DNA from: Deferrisoma camini S3R1
Lineage (GTDB): Bacteria > Desulfobacterota > Deferrisomatia > Deferrisomatales > Deferrisomataceae
Reading direction: 5' to 3'
Length of the DNA: 64,000 nucleotides
NCBI RefSeq assembly: GCF_000526155.1
Contig: NZ_JAFN01000001.1
Coordinates: forward strand, 488,501-552,500
Part shown: one piece after another, positions 45,927 to 55,024 of the stretch
Numbering within the stretch: position 1 is the stretch's first letter
Layout: the number at the start of each line of letters is the position of its first letter
The notes under the pieces: model-generated
What the model was told of the DNA's origin: nothing
The model's database searches: none
The model's input: only the letters and a program-made list of their open reading frames with translations
Made by a program: the position numbers and the translations under genes

Positions 45927-47672
45927 ATGAGCGACCGGATCGTGCGGGTGAACATGCGGACCCTGGAGATCAAGGAGGAGCCGGTACCGGAGAAGTGGAA
46001 GCTGTTCGGGGGGCGGGCCATGACCTCGGCGATCGTGGCGGAGGAGGTGCCGCCCACCTGCACGGCCCTGGGGCCGGCGAACAAACTTGTGTTTGCGCCG
46101 GGGCTCCTGGGCGGGTCGGCCGCGCCGATCTCGGGCCGGCTGTCGGTGGGGGCGAAGAGCCCGCTGACCGGCACCATCAAGGAGTCGAACGCGGGGGGCC
46201 AGGCCGGGCAGATCCTGGCTCGCCTGGGCATCCGGGCGCTGGTCATCGAGGACCAGCCGGCGGACCCGGACAAGCGCTACACCCTGGAGGTACGCAAGGA
46301 CTCGGTGAGGCTGGTGGAGAGCCCGGAGCTCAAGGGGTTGGGCAACTACGACACCGTGGCCAGGCTGGTGGAGAAGTACGGGGAGAAGAAGGTGGGGTTC
46401 ATCACCATCGGCACGGCCGGGGAGATGGGGCTGACGGCGGCGTCGGTGGCGTGCACGGACCGGGAGCTGCGGCCGACCCGGCACGCGGGCCGGGGCGGCC
46501 TGGGCGCCGTGATGGGGTCAAAGGGGCTCAAGGCGGTGTTCCTGGACGACTCCGAGACCCAGATGCGCCAGCCCGGGGACAAGGAGGCGTTTCGGGAGGC
46601 GTCGAAGAAGTTCGCCAAGGCCCTGAAGGAGCACCCGGTCACGGGTGAGGGGCTCCCCACGTATGGGACGAACGTGCTGCAGAACATCATCAACGAGGCC
46701 GGGGGGCTTCCGACCCGGAACTTCCGGGAGGGGCGGTTCGAGGGGGCGTCGAAGATCTCGGGGGAGGCGCAGCACGACGTGATCCTGGAGCGGGGTGGGA
46801 AGATCGCGCACGGGTGTCACTCGGGGTGCGTGATCCAGTGCTCTCGGATCTACATGGACAAGGACGGCAACTACAAGACCAAGGGTCCGGAGTACGAGAC
46901 CATCTGGAGCTTTGGGACGGACTGCTGCATCGACGACCTGGACGCGATCGCGGAGATGGACCGTTTGTCGGACGACATCGGTCTGGACACGATCGAGATG
47001 GGGGCGACCCTGGCCGTGGCGATGGAGGCGGGGCTGGCGAAGTTTGGGGACGCGAACGCGGCGATCGAGCTGATGAAGGAGGTGGGTCGGGGCACGCCCT
47101 TGGGGCGGATCCTGGGGTGTGGGGCCAAGGTGACGGGCCAGTGCTTTGGGGTGGCGCACGTGCCGGTGGTGAAGGGTCAGGCCATGCCGGCGTACGAGCC
47201 GCGGGCGATCCAGGGGATCGGGGTGACCTACGCGACCTCCACGATGGGGGCGGACCACACGGCGGGCTACGCGATCGCGACGAACATCCTGAAGGTGGGC
47301 GGGTATGTGGACCCGCTGAAGCCGGAGGGGCAGGTGGAGCTGAGCCGGAACCTGCAGATCGCCACGGCAGCGATCGACTCCACGGGGCTGTGCCTGTTCG
47401 TGGCGTTTGCGGTGATGGACAAGCCGGAGGCGTTCGAGGCGGTCTACGAGATGATCAACGCGTTCTACGGCACGAGCCTGGGTCCGGACGACGTGACCGA
47501 GCTGGGCAAGACGGTGCTCACGATCGAGCGCAAGTGGAACCAGGCGGCGGGGTTCACCAACGCGGACGACCGGCTGCCGGACTGGATGTACCGGGAGCCG
47601 CTGCCGCCCCACAACACGGTGTTCTCGGTGCCGGACGAGGAGCTCGATCAGGTGTTCAACTTCGTCGAGTAG
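45927..47672 (+). CDS. Aldehyde:ferredoxin oxidoreductase (tungsten/molybdenum pterin enzyme)
   Basis: 581 residues from ATG 45927 with AAGGAGG 6 bp upstream. AOR family: N-terminal barrel FGGRAMTSAIV, then GRLSVGAKSPLTGTIKESNAGG. Cluster ligands are in HGCHSGCVIQCSR near 293-303, and the late cysteine in STGLCLFVAF near 490. Binds a tungsten- or molybdenum-bis-pterin and one 4Fe-4S cluster and oxidises aldehydes to acids with ferredoxin. As the last gene of the island it fits as the aldehyde-consuming step after the alcohol dehydrogenases. A weak GG-N10-GC string at 45877-45890 could be its own sigma-54 promoter. Confidence 0.9.
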   Translation: MSDRIVRVNMRTLEIKEEPVPEKWKLFGGRAMTSAIVAEEVPPTCTALGPANKLVFAPGLLGGSAAPISGRLSVGAKSPLTGTIKESNAGGQAGQILARLGIRALVIEDQPADPDKRYTLEVRKDSVRLVESPELKGLGNYDTVARLVEKYGEKKVGFITIGTAGEMGLTAASVACTDRELRPTRHAGRGGLGAVMGSKGLKAVFLDDSETQMRQPGDKEAFREASKKFAKALKEHPVTGEGLPTYGTNVLQNIINEAGGLPTRNFREGRFEGASKISGEAQHDVILERGGKIAHGCHSGCVIQCSRIYMDKDGNYKTKGPEYETIWSFGTDCCIDDLDAIAEMDRLSDDIGLDTIEMGATLAVAMEAGLAKFGDANAAIELMKEVGRGTPLGRILGCGAKVTGQCFGVAHVPVVKGQAMPAYEPRAIQGIGVTYATSTMGADHTAGYAIATNILKVGGYVDPLKPEGQVELSRNLQIATAAIDSTGLCLFVAFAVMDKPEAFEAVYEMINAFYGTSLGPDDVTELGKTVLTIERKWNQAAGFTNADDRLPDWMYREPLPPHNTVFSVPDEELDQVFNFVE

Positions 47673-47693
47673 GATCTCCCGACCCGGAACGGG

Positions 47694-47730
47694 AAACGGG
47701 CACCTGGGATCGATCCCAGGTGCCCGTTTT
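47694..47730 (+). terminator. Rho-independent terminator after the aldehyde oxidoreductase gene
   Basis: A 16-bp stem (AAACGGGCACCTGGGA / TCCCAGGTGCCCGTTT) with loop TCGA, followed by a T-rich TTTTCTT. It ends the long plus-strand island and, read backwards, also lies downstream of the tRNA gene. Confidence 0.88.
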
Positions 47731-47736
47731 CTTGGC

Positions 47737-47813
<77 letters not shown>

Positions 47814-47826
47814 ACAGGTGGCGCCT

Positions 47827-47854
47827 ATTATACGCACACCGCGTCCGGTGTCAA
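47827..47854 (-). promoter_or_regulatory. Consensus promoter of the initiator tRNA
   Basis: Minus strand TTGACA (47854-47849), 16-bp spacer, TATAAT (47832-47827), 13 bp before the tRNA 5' end. Both hexamers are perfect, the strongest-looking promoter in the window. Confidence 0.88.
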
Positions 47855-47873
47855 CCCCCAGTGAACCCCTTCC

Positions 47874-47903
47874 TTGACCGTGGGGACGGATCGCCCGTAG
47901 CAT
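47874..47903 (+). promoter_or_regulatory. Probable nadA promoter
   Basis: TTGACC (47874-47879) and TAGCAT (47898-47903), 18-bp spacer, divergent from the tRNA promoter and about 70 bp upstream of the nadA ATG. Confidence 0.5.
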
Positions 47904-47974
47904 ACTCGTTTCCGCTTTCATTCCGAGGAAGCCCGCGTCCAAGGGCGCGGAGAAGAGAGAGGGACGACCCAGCG

Positions 47975-48889
47975 ATGGACATCCAGAAGTTGCAGAGGGA
48001 CATCCGGGCCCTGGCCCGGGAGCGCAACGCCGTGATCCTGGCCCACAACTACCAGCGGGGCGAGGTGCAGGACGTGGCCGACATCTCCGGCGACAGCCTG
48101 GGGCTATCGATGGCGGCGGCCAAGACCGACGCGGACGTGATCGTGTTCTGCGGGGTCCACTTCATGGCCGAGAGCGCGGCGATCCTGTCGCCCGACAAGA
48201 CCGTGATCCTGCCTCGGATGGACGCGGGGTGCCCCATGGCCGACATGATCACGGCCGACGACGTGCGCCGGATCCGGGAGGAGCACCCGGGGGTGCCGAT
48301 CGTGACCTACGTGAACTCGTCGGCCGAGGTGAAGGCCGAGAGCGACATCTGCTGCACCTCGGCCAACGCGGTCAGGGTGACCCGGTCGGTGGGGGCGCCC
48401 ACGGTGTACCTGACCCCCGACCAGAACCTGGCCCAATGGGTGGCCCGGCACACCGACCAGGAGGTGCTCTACTGGAAGGGGTACTGCCCCACCCACCACC
48501 GGCTCCGGGCCGAGGACGTGGAGCGCACCAAGGCCCGGTACCCCGGGGCGCCGTTCGTGGCCCACCCGGAGTGCCGGCCCGAGGTGCTGGACCTGGCCGA
48601 CGCGGTCAAGAGCACCTCGGGCATGATCGAGTGGTGCCGGGAGGTGGACGCCGACACCGTGATCGTGGGCACCGAGACCGGGCTGTTCCACCGCCTCCAG
48701 AAGGACAGCCCCCACAAGACCTTCGTGGCCCCTTCGGACGCGATGATCTGCCCCAACATGAAGCTCACCTCCCTGGAGGACGTGCTCGAGGCCCTGGAGA
48801 CCCTGGAGAACGTGGTCACCGTGCCCGAGCCGGTCCGGGCCCGGGCCGTCACGGCCCTGGAGCGGATGCTCGCCGCGGGCCGGGACTGA
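47975..48889 (+). CDS. nadA: Quinolinate synthase NadA
   Basis: 304 residues from ATG 47975; the longer open frame back to 47777 runs through the tRNA and is not coding. [63 protein letters not shown], and [14 protein letters not shown] hold the substrate residues and the three cysteines of the 4Fe-4S cluster. Condenses iminoaspartate with dihydroxyacetone phosphate in NAD synthesis. Confidence 0.95.
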   Translation: MDIQKLQRDIRALARERNAVILAHNYQRGEVQDVADISGDSLGLSMAAAKTDADVIVFCGVHFMAESAAILSPDKTVILPRMDAGCPMADMITADDVRRIREEHPGVPIVTYVNSSAEVKAESDICCTSANAVRVTRSVGAPTVYLTPDQNLAQWVARHTDQEVLYWKGYCPTHHRLRAEDVERTKARYPGAPFVAHPECRPEVLDLADAVKSTSGMIEWCREVDADTVIVGTETGLFHRLQKDSPHKTFVAPSDAMICPNMKLTSLEDVLEALETLENVVTVPEPVRARAVTALERMLAAGRD

Positions 48890-48926
48890 AGCGGCCCGCC
48901 CCCTGCCGGTGCCGGCCGCAGCCCCC

Positions 48927-51900
48927 ATGGAATCCGTCCTTCGCGCCCCCTCCCGGGGCCCGGGCCTTTCGGCGTTGATCCAGGCCCTGCTCGGGTCGGA
49001 CCAGCCGGTCCGGGCCCAGGGGCTGCGCGGGTCCAGCCGCGCCTTCGTGCTCGCGCGCCTGCTGCGGGAGTTCCCTCGAACCTACCTGGTCCTGACCCCC
49101 ACCCTGTCCGAGGCCCGGCGCCTGGCCGCGGAGGTGCGGTTCTTCCTCGGCGAGGCGGACGACCCAGAGCACCCGGGTGCGGAGCGGGTCACCCTGCTTC
49201 CCGCCTGGGAGACCTCGCCGTTCGACGCGATCCCCCCCCTGCCCGAGGTGTCGGCCCGGAGGATCGCGGCCCTGGCGAGGCTCGAGCGGGGAGGGCCGCT
49301 GATCGCCGTGGCGCCGGTGACCGCCGCGCTCCAGCGCACCCTCCCGCCGGGGGTGCTCCGGCAGGCCACCCGGACGGTGGAGGTGGGCGGGGAGCTGGCC
49401 CGGGACGGGTTCGTCGAGCACCTGGTCGCGGCCGGATACCACCGGGTCGGGCAGGTGTCGGAGCGCGGCGAGGTGAGCGTCCGGGGCGGCATCGTGGACC
49501 TGTTCCCCCCGTTCTACCCCCGCCCGGTTCGGATCGAGCTCTTCGGCGACGAGGTGGAGTCGATCCGCTCCTTCGACCCTGAGACCCAGCGGTCGGTGGG
49601 CCGGATGGAGCGGGTGGTCGTGCTCCCCGCCCGGGAGGCCCTGGCCGGCCCGTCGTCACTCGACGAGGCGGCACGCCGGCTGCGGGCCCGCTGCCGGGAG
49701 CTGGGGCTGTCGCGGGCCGAGACCGCCGAGGCCCTGGAGGCGTTCCGCACCCAGGCCGGGGGCGTGCTCCGGGAGGTGTTCTTCGCCTACCTCTACGAGC
49801 GGGCCGCCGCCCTGTGGGAGTACCTGCCGACGGACGCCGTCCTCGTCCGGGAGGGAGCGGCCCAGGTGGCCGTTCGGGCCCGGGACGCCTTGGAGGACGC
49901 GGAGACGGCCCACCGCCGGGCCGCGGAGACGGGCCGGCCCGTGCCCCGGGTGGGCGACGTGTTCGTGGGGCCGGAGGAGTGGGAGGCGTTCTCGGCCTCG
50001 GGCACCCGGCTCGACCTGGAGGAGCTCGAGGTGGAGGGGGCCGGGGGCCGGGCGGTGCCGTTTCGCACCCGCTCCAACGACGGCCTGGTGTCGGAGCTGC
50101 GGCGTCGCCGGGGGGAGCACCTGCTGGAGCCCCTGGTGGAGGCCGTGGCCGAGGCCCGGGGCAAGGGGCAGGCGGTGTGGCTCGTGGCCCGCACCCGGGG
50201 CTCGGCCCAGCGGCTCGCGGATCTGCTCGGGGGGTACGATGTGCTCGTGGGCGAGCCTGAGCCGTTTCCGGCCGAGCCCCAACCGGACGGCGGCGTGCAC
50301 CTGGCCGTGGGCGAGCTGGAGCGGGGGTTTCGGTTCCCGGCCAAGGGGCTGTGGCTCGTCACCGACACCGAGATCCTGGGCGAGAAGGTGCGCCGGCGCC
50401 CGCCCCGGCGCCGGGAGTTCCGCTCGACCCTGGCCGACCTGCGGCCGGGCGACCCGGTGGTGCACGTGGACTTCGGCGTGGGGCTCTACCGGGGGCTGGT
50501 CCACCTGGAGGCGGGCGGGGAGGAGGGCGACTACCTCCACCTGGAGTACGCGGGCGGGGACCGGCTCTACCTCCCGGTGACCCGCATCGGGCTGGTCCAG
50601 CGCTACAGCGCGCCGGGGGAGGGGGCGATTCGGCTGGACAAGCTGGGCGGCACCGCCTGGCAGAAGGCCCGGGCCAAGGCCCAGGAGGGGATCGAGAGGG
50701 TCGCCCACGAGCTCCTGGAGATCTACGCCCGCAGGCAGTTGGCCGAGCGGCCGCCGTACGCCCCCCCGGACCTGGCCTACCGGGAGTTCGAGTCCACCTT
50801 CCCCTACGAGGAGACCCCGGACCAGCAGGCCGCCATCGACGCGGTGATGGCCGACCTGTCGGGGCCCCGGCCCATGGACCGGCTGGTGTGCGGTGACGTG
50901 GGGTACGGGAAGACCGAGGTGGCGATCCGGGCCGCGTTCCGCGCCGTGCACGACGGCCGCCAGGTGGCGATCCTCGTGCCCACCACCGTGCTGGCGGCCC
51001 AGCACTTCCAGACGTTTCGCCGGCGGTTCGAGGGGCATCCCTTCACCGTGGCCATGCTGAGCCGGTTCGTGTCGCCGGCCGAGCAGAAGAAGGTGCTCCA
51101 GGGCCTGGAGCAGGGGTCGGTGGACATCGTGGTGGGAACCCACCGGCTCCTGCAGCGGGACGTGCGGTTCCGCAGCCTGGGGCTCGTGGTGGTGGACGAG
51201 GAGCACCGGTTCGGGGTGGCCCAGAAGGAGCGGCTCAAGAAGCTGCGGGCCCGGGTGGACGTGCTCACCCTCACCGCCACCCCGATTCCCCGCACCCTGA
51301 ACCTGTCCTTGTCCGGGGTGCGGGATCTGTCCGTGATCGAGACCCCCCCGGCCGACCGGTTGGCCGTGCGCACGGTGGTGGCCCGGGACGACGACGACCT
51401 GGTGCGCGAGGCGATCCGACGGGAGCTGGCCCGGGGCGGCCAGGTGTACTTCGTGCACAATCGGGTCCAGACCATCGCCGAGGTGGTCGAGCGGGTGCGG
51501 GAGCTCGTTCCCGAGGCTCGGGTGGGGCTGGGCCACGGTCAGATGAAGGAGGCCGAGCTCGAGCGGGCCATGGAGGCGTTCGTGGCCGGGCAGGTGGACG
51601 TGTTCGTGTGCACGGCCATCGTGGAGTCGGGCCTTGACATTCCCCGGGCGAACACCATCATCATCGACCGGGCTGACCGGTTCGGGCTGGCGGATCTGTA
51701 CCAGCTTCGGGGCCGGGTGGGCCGCTCGAACCTGCGGGCCTACTGCTACCTGCTCGTTCCGGCCGAGGCCGAGCTCACCCCGGAGGCCCGCAAGCGGCTC
51801 CAGGTGCTCCAGGAGTTCAGCGAGCTGGGGGCCGGGTTCCGGGTGGCCACCCACGACCTGGAGATCCGCGGGGCCGGCGAGATGCTGGGCAAGGCCCAGT

Positions 51901-52436
51901 CGGGTCACATCGCGGCGATCGGGTTCGAGCTGTACTCCGAGCTCCTGGACCAGGCGGTGCGGCGGCTGAAGGGCGAGCCGGCCGAGCGGCCTCCGGAGCC
52001 CGAGATCCGGCTCAAGGTCCCGGCCCACTTCCCCGCGGACTACGTGCCGGATGCGGCCCAGCGCCTGGAGCTGTACGAGCGGCTGACCCGGGTGCGGGGC
52101 CCCGACGAGATCGACGACCTGCGCTACGAGATCGTCGACCGTTTCGGTCCGGTGCCCTTGCCGGTGGACCACCTGCTCGAGATCATGAAGTTGCGCCTGG
52201 GCCTGCTGGCGCTCCGGGCCGTTTCGTTGGATTATACGGGTGCCAACCTGGTGGTGGCGTTCGACGAGCGGCCCGCGGTGGACCCGGACCGGATCGTGGG
52301 GCTGGTCCAGCAGGATCCCCGCGCATACCGGATCACGCCGGACAACCGGGTGGTCCACGCGGTGGGCCACGTGAGCGGCCCGGCGGTCATCGCCAAGGCC
52401 CGGGAGTTCCTGGAGCGGCTGGGCGCTCCGCTGTGA
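48927..52436 (+). CDS. mfd: Transcription-repair coupling factor Mfd
   Basis: 1169 residues from ATG 48927 (a GTG at 48909 is possible). UvrB-homology N-terminus (VTLLPAWETSPFDAIPP), CarD-like RNA-polymerase-interacting domain (PVVHVDFGVGLYRGLVHLE), and RecG-like helicase with Walker A VCGDVGYGKTEVA near 654 and DEEH box near 755. TRCF C-terminal domain follows. The TGA stop is also the first three bases of element A copy 2. Confidence 0.96.
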   Translation: MESVLRAPSRGPGLSALIQALLGSDQPVRAQGLRGSSRAFVLARLLREFPRTYLVLTPTLSEARRLAAEVRFFLGEADDPEHPGAERVTLLPAWETSPFDAIPPLPEVSARRIAALARLERGGPLIAVAPVTAALQRTLPPGVLRQATRTVEVGGELARDGFVEHLVAAGYHRVGQVSERGEVSVRGGIVDLFPPFYPRPVRIELFGDEVESIRSFDPETQRSVGRMERVVVLPAREALAGPSSLDEAARRLRARCRELGLSRAETAEALEAFRTQAGGVLREVFFAYLYERAAALWEYLPTDAVLVREGAAQVAVRARDALEDAETAHRRAAETGRPVPRVGDVFVGPEEWEAFSASGTRLDLEELEVEGAGGRAVPFRTRSNDGLVSELRRRRGEHLLEPLVEAVAEARGKGQAVWLVARTRGSAQRLADLLGGYDVLVGEPEPFPAEPQPDGGVHLAVGELERGFRFPAKGLWLVTDTEILGEKVRRRPPRRREFRSTLADLRPGDPVVHVDFGVGLYRGLVHLEAGGEEGDYLHLEYAGGDRLYLPVTRIGLVQRYSAPGEGAIRLDKLGGTAWQKARAKAQEGIERVAHELLEIYARRQLAERPPYAPPDLAYREFESTFPYEETPDQQAAIDAVMADLSGPRPMDRLVCGDVGYGKTEVAIRAAFRAVHDGRQVAILVPTTVLAAQHFQTFRRRFEGHPFTVAMLSRFVSPAEQKKVLQGLEQGSVDIVVGTHRLLQRDVRFRSLGLVVVDEEHRFGVAQKERLKKLRARVDVLTLTATPIPRTLNLSLSGVRDLSVIETPPADRLAVRTVVARDDDDLVREAIRRELARGGQVYFVHNRVQTIAEVVERVRELVPEARVGLGHGQMKEAELERAMEAFVAGQVDVFVCTAIVESGLDIPRANTIIIDRADRFGLADLYQLRGRVGRSNLRAYCYLLVPAEAELTPEARKRLQVLQEFSELGAGFRVATHDLEIRGAGEMLGKAQSGHIAAIGFELYSELLDQAVRRLKGEPAERPPEPEIRLKVPAHFPADYVPDAAQRLELYERLTRVRGPDEIDDLRYEIVDRFGPVPLPVDHLLEIMKLRLGLLALRAVSLDYTGANLVVAFDERPAVDPDRIVGLVQQDPRAYRITPDNRVVHAVGHVSGPAVIAKAREFLERLGAPL

Positions 52437-52702
52437 TGCCGAGTTCCATTCAGGCAGAGAGCCCTCGGGGGGCTGGGCAAGGGGGCTGCCTCCGGCCGGG
52501 CGCGAAGCCGAGCATTGGGATTCGCCGCGCAGGCACGGGGCAGAAGCTCTGCTTCCAGACAACTCGGTGGAATCCAAGCCATTTCGCGGTCCGAGCGTCA
52601 GAGGCGCTGCGCGGCGAGCTAAGGGGCCGCGCCCGGCGCTCCGGCAGACCCCTTGCCCAGCCGGTTCAGGGGTCCTGTAGCTTTGAACGCAACTTGGTAT
52701 GA
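52434..52702. mobile_element. Element A copy 2 (269 bp)
   Basis: Exactly the same length as copy 1. Outer ends TGATGCCGAGTTCCATTC and GAACGCAACTTGGTATGA are inverted. Inner arms GGCTGGGCAAGGGGGCTGCC and GGCAGACCCCTTGCCCAGCC pair over 20 bp with one mismatch. Nested CGCCGCGCAG / CTGCGCGGCG is present. Fills most of the 347-bp gap between mfd and the surA-like gene. Confidence 0.82.
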
Positions 52703-52783
52703 CCCGGCACCGGCAGGGCGCCCGACCCCATCCACCCCGCGTCCCCTGACGACGAACGATCCGGCTATATGAGGAGGTGTCAC

Positions 52784-53698
52784 GTGCCGATTCTCAGAAC
52801 CGTCTGGACCGCTCTCGCGGTGCTCCTGTTGCTGGCCCAGGCCGCGGGCGCCGTGGTGATCGACGGCGTGGCGGCCGTGGTCAACGGAAGGGTGATCACC
52901 CAGAGCGAGGTGGCCGAGGCGGCCGCCTTCAAGGAGCGCACCGGCGAGGCCCGGGGCGAGGAGGCCCGCAAGCGGGCCCTGGACTCCCTGATCGAGAAGG
53001 CTCTGGTCGAGGCCGAGGCCGAGCGCCTGGGGGTCCGGGTGACGGACGACGAGGTGGAGAAGGCCATCTGCGAGATCTGCGACCGCAACGGCATCGAGCG
53101 CGAGAAGCTGCCCGAGGTGCTCAAGGCCCAGGGCGTGGACTTTGATGCCTACGTCCGGGAAATCCGGTCCCAGATCCAGCGGATGAAGCTGGCGGGCCGG
53201 GTGCTCCGGGCCAAGCTGGACGTGAGCGACGAGTCCCTGCGCGAGTACTACCTGAAGAACGTGGCCCGGTTCCGGGAGCCGGACATGGTGCGGCTGCGGC
53301 ACCTGCAGGCCCGTACCCGGGAGGAGGCCGAGGCCGCCCGGGCCCGGGTGCTCGCCGGCGAGGCGTTCGAGGACGTGGCCCGGGCGGTGTCGACGGGGCC
53401 GGCGGCCGCGTCGGGCGGGGACATGGGGTTCGTGCCGGTGGACAGCCTGGCCGGTCCGGTGCGTCGGGCCGTGGACTCGGTGGAGCCCGGGGGGGTCACC
53501 CAGGTGCTCGAGATGCGGGGCGGCTACCACCTGTTCTACGTGGTCGAGAGGAAGAAGGGCCGGGTGCCGGCGTTCGAGGAGGTGCGCGACCGGATCCGGG
53601 AGGGGTACTTCCAGGACCGGGAGCAGGAGCTGTACCGCACCTGGATCCAGTCCCTGCGGGAGAAGGCCCGGATCGAGGTGAAGCGGCGAGGGGGGTGA
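52784..53698 (+). CDS. SurA-like periplasmic peptidyl-prolyl isomerase/chaperone
   Basis: 304 residues from GTG 52784, chosen because AGGAGG sits 6 bp upstream and itself overlaps the alternative ATG 52769. Signal peptide at 1-23 (TVWTALAVLLLLAQAAGA). SurA_N fold (DGVAAVVNGRVITQSEVAEA, ALDSLIEKALVEAEAERLGV), then a single parvulin domain near 175-270 (RLRHLQARTREEAEAARARV, GGDMGFVPVDSL, GGYHLFYVVERK). Assists outer-membrane protein folding. The neighbouring pdxA gene is a common partner of surA in proteobacteria. Confidence 0.88.
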   Translation: MPILRTVWTALAVLLLLAQAAGAVVIDGVAAVVNGRVITQSEVAEAAAFKERTGEARGEEARKRALDSLIEKALVEAEAERLGVRVTDDEVEKAICEICDRNGIEREKLPEVLKAQGVDFDAYVREIRSQIQRMKLAGRVLRAKLDVSDESLREYYLKNVARFREPDMVRLRHLQARTREEAEAARARVLAGEAFEDVARAVSTGPAAASGGDMGFVPVDSLAGPVRRAVDSVEPGGVTQVLEMRGGYHLFYVVERKKGRVPAFEEVRDRIREGYFQDREQELYRTWIQSLREKARIEVKRRGG

Positions 53699-53718
53699 AG
53701 GGTGGGGTCATGGACAGC

Positions 53719-53930
53719 GGGGGGGCATGGGGTCTACCTCCGGCTGGGCGCGAAGCCGAGCGTTGAGATTCGCCGCGCAGGCACAAGACACGGGAGTTGG
53801 TTCCATCCCGGTTGCGTGCCACGGGTACCCTTTCGCGGTCCGGACGCCGGAGGCGCTGCGCGGCGAGCTGAGGGGCCGCGCCCGGCTCTCCGGCAGACCC
53901 CATGCCCCCCGAAGCTTTAACGAAGTCAGG
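53719..53930. mobile_element. Element A copy 3 (outer ends decayed)
   Basis: Inner arms GGGGGGCATGGGGTCT and AGACCCCATGCCCCCC pair perfectly; the left arm differs from copies 1, 2 and 4 (CATGG for CAAGG) and the right arm changes with it. Internal CGCCGCGCAG / CTGCGCGGCG kept. The right outer end is reduced to AGCTTTAACG; the left outer end is not recognisable. Lies 3' of the surA-like gene. Confidence 0.78.
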
Positions 53931-53949
53931 GGAGCCGCCTTACCCCTGT

Positions 53950-54012
53950 GGGGATTCATGACCTTTCGACCAGCGACCAGGGACCGACGGCCGTTGACCG
54001 TTGACCGAAGTG
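53950..54012. repeat. Shared downstream block with GACC heptamers
   Basis: GGGGATTCATGACCTTTCGA, then heptamers GACCAGC, GACCAGG, GACCGAC and GTTGACC. An almost identical block follows element A copy 4 at 59740-59795, so these units travel or were duplicated together. The rest of the 330-bp gap before pdxA holds no gene. Confidence 0.7.
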
Positions 54013-54028
54013 CCGGGAACGAAATGCC

Positions 54029-54979
54029 ATGGCCGGAGACGTTCGGATCGCCGTGACCTGCGGCGAGCCCGCAGGGATCGGGGCCGAGGTGGCGTTGAAG
54101 GCCCTGGCCCAGGGGGCCTCGGGCGCCGATGCCGTGCTCGTGGGGCCCGCTGAGGTGTGGGCGGCGGCCGGGACCGTGGCCGGGGTGGACCCCGGCCGGT
54201 GGCCGTGCCATCCGGTGGAGATGCCGGCCGAGCCGGACTGGGGCTGGGGCCGGCCCACGCTCCGGTCGGCCCAGGTGGCCGTCCGGGCCGTGGAGGCCGC
54301 CGTGGATCTGGCCCGGGCCGGCCGGGTGGACGCGGTGGTGACGGCTCCCCTGACCAAGGAGGGTCTGCGGGCGGCCGGCCGCCCCTACCCCGGTCACACC
54401 GAGCTCCTGCAGGCGCTGTGTGGGGGCGAAGCCCTCATGATGCTGGCCGGGCCCAGGCTGCGGGTGGTGCTGGTGACCACCCACCTGCCCCTGTGCCGCG
54501 TGCCGCCCGCCGTCACCCGGACCGCGGTCCTGCGCGCCGTCCGGGGCGCCCACCAGGGGCTGCGGCGCGATCTCGGCATCCCGGCCCCCCGCATCGGGGT
54601 GGCGGCCCTGAACCCCCACGCGGGCGAGGGAGGGGTGCTGGGCGAGGAGGAGGGGCGGGAGATCGCTCCGGCCGTAGAGCAGGCCCGGGCCGAAGGGATC
54701 GGGGCCGAGGGGCCGGTGCCGGCGGACGTCCTGTTCCATCGGGCCGCGGCCGGGGCGTTCGACGTGGTGGTGGCCATGTACCACGACCAGGGGCTCGGGC
54801 CGCTTAAGCTGCTCCACTTCGACGAGGCCGTGAACGTCACCCTGGGCCTCCCCATCGTGCGCACCAGCCCGGACCACGGAACCGCGTTCGACATCGCCGG
54901 CACGGGCCGGGCGAGCCCCACGAGCTTCCGGGCGGCCCTGCGCACGGCCGCCGAGATCGCGCGGCGAAGACGTGGGTAG
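54029..54979 (+). CDS. pdxA: 4-hydroxythreonine-4-phosphate dehydrogenase PdxA
   Basis: 316 residues. VRIAVTCGEPAGIGAEVALKAL, VVTAPLTKEGLRAAGRPYPGHTELL (phosphate and metal-binding His), NPHAGEGGVLGEEEG, and AMYHDQGLGPLK are the PdxA signatures, followed by VRTSPDHGTAFDIAG. Vitamin B6 synthesis via the DXP-dependent route. No clear ribosome site; the start lies just behind the heptamer repeat. Confidence 0.94.
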   Translation: MAGDVRIAVTCGEPAGIGAEVALKALAQGASGADAVLVGPAEVWAAAGTVAGVDPGRWPCHPVEMPAEPDWGWGRPTLRSAQVAVRAVEAAVDLARAGRVDAVVTAPLTKEGLRAAGRPYPGHTELLQALCGGEALMMLAGPRLRVVLVTTHLPLCRVPPAVTRTAVLRAVRGAHQGLRRDLGIPAPRIGVAALNPHAGEGGVLGEEEGREIAPAVEQARAEGIGAEGPVPADVLFHRAAAGAFDVVVAMYHDQGLGPLKLLHFDEAVNVTLGLPIVRTSPDHGTAFDIAGTGRASPTSFRAALRTAAEIARRRRG

Positions 54980-55024
54980 AAACCACGGAGGAGGAGTGGG
55001 TGGTTCCAACCAAGGGCGGATGAG

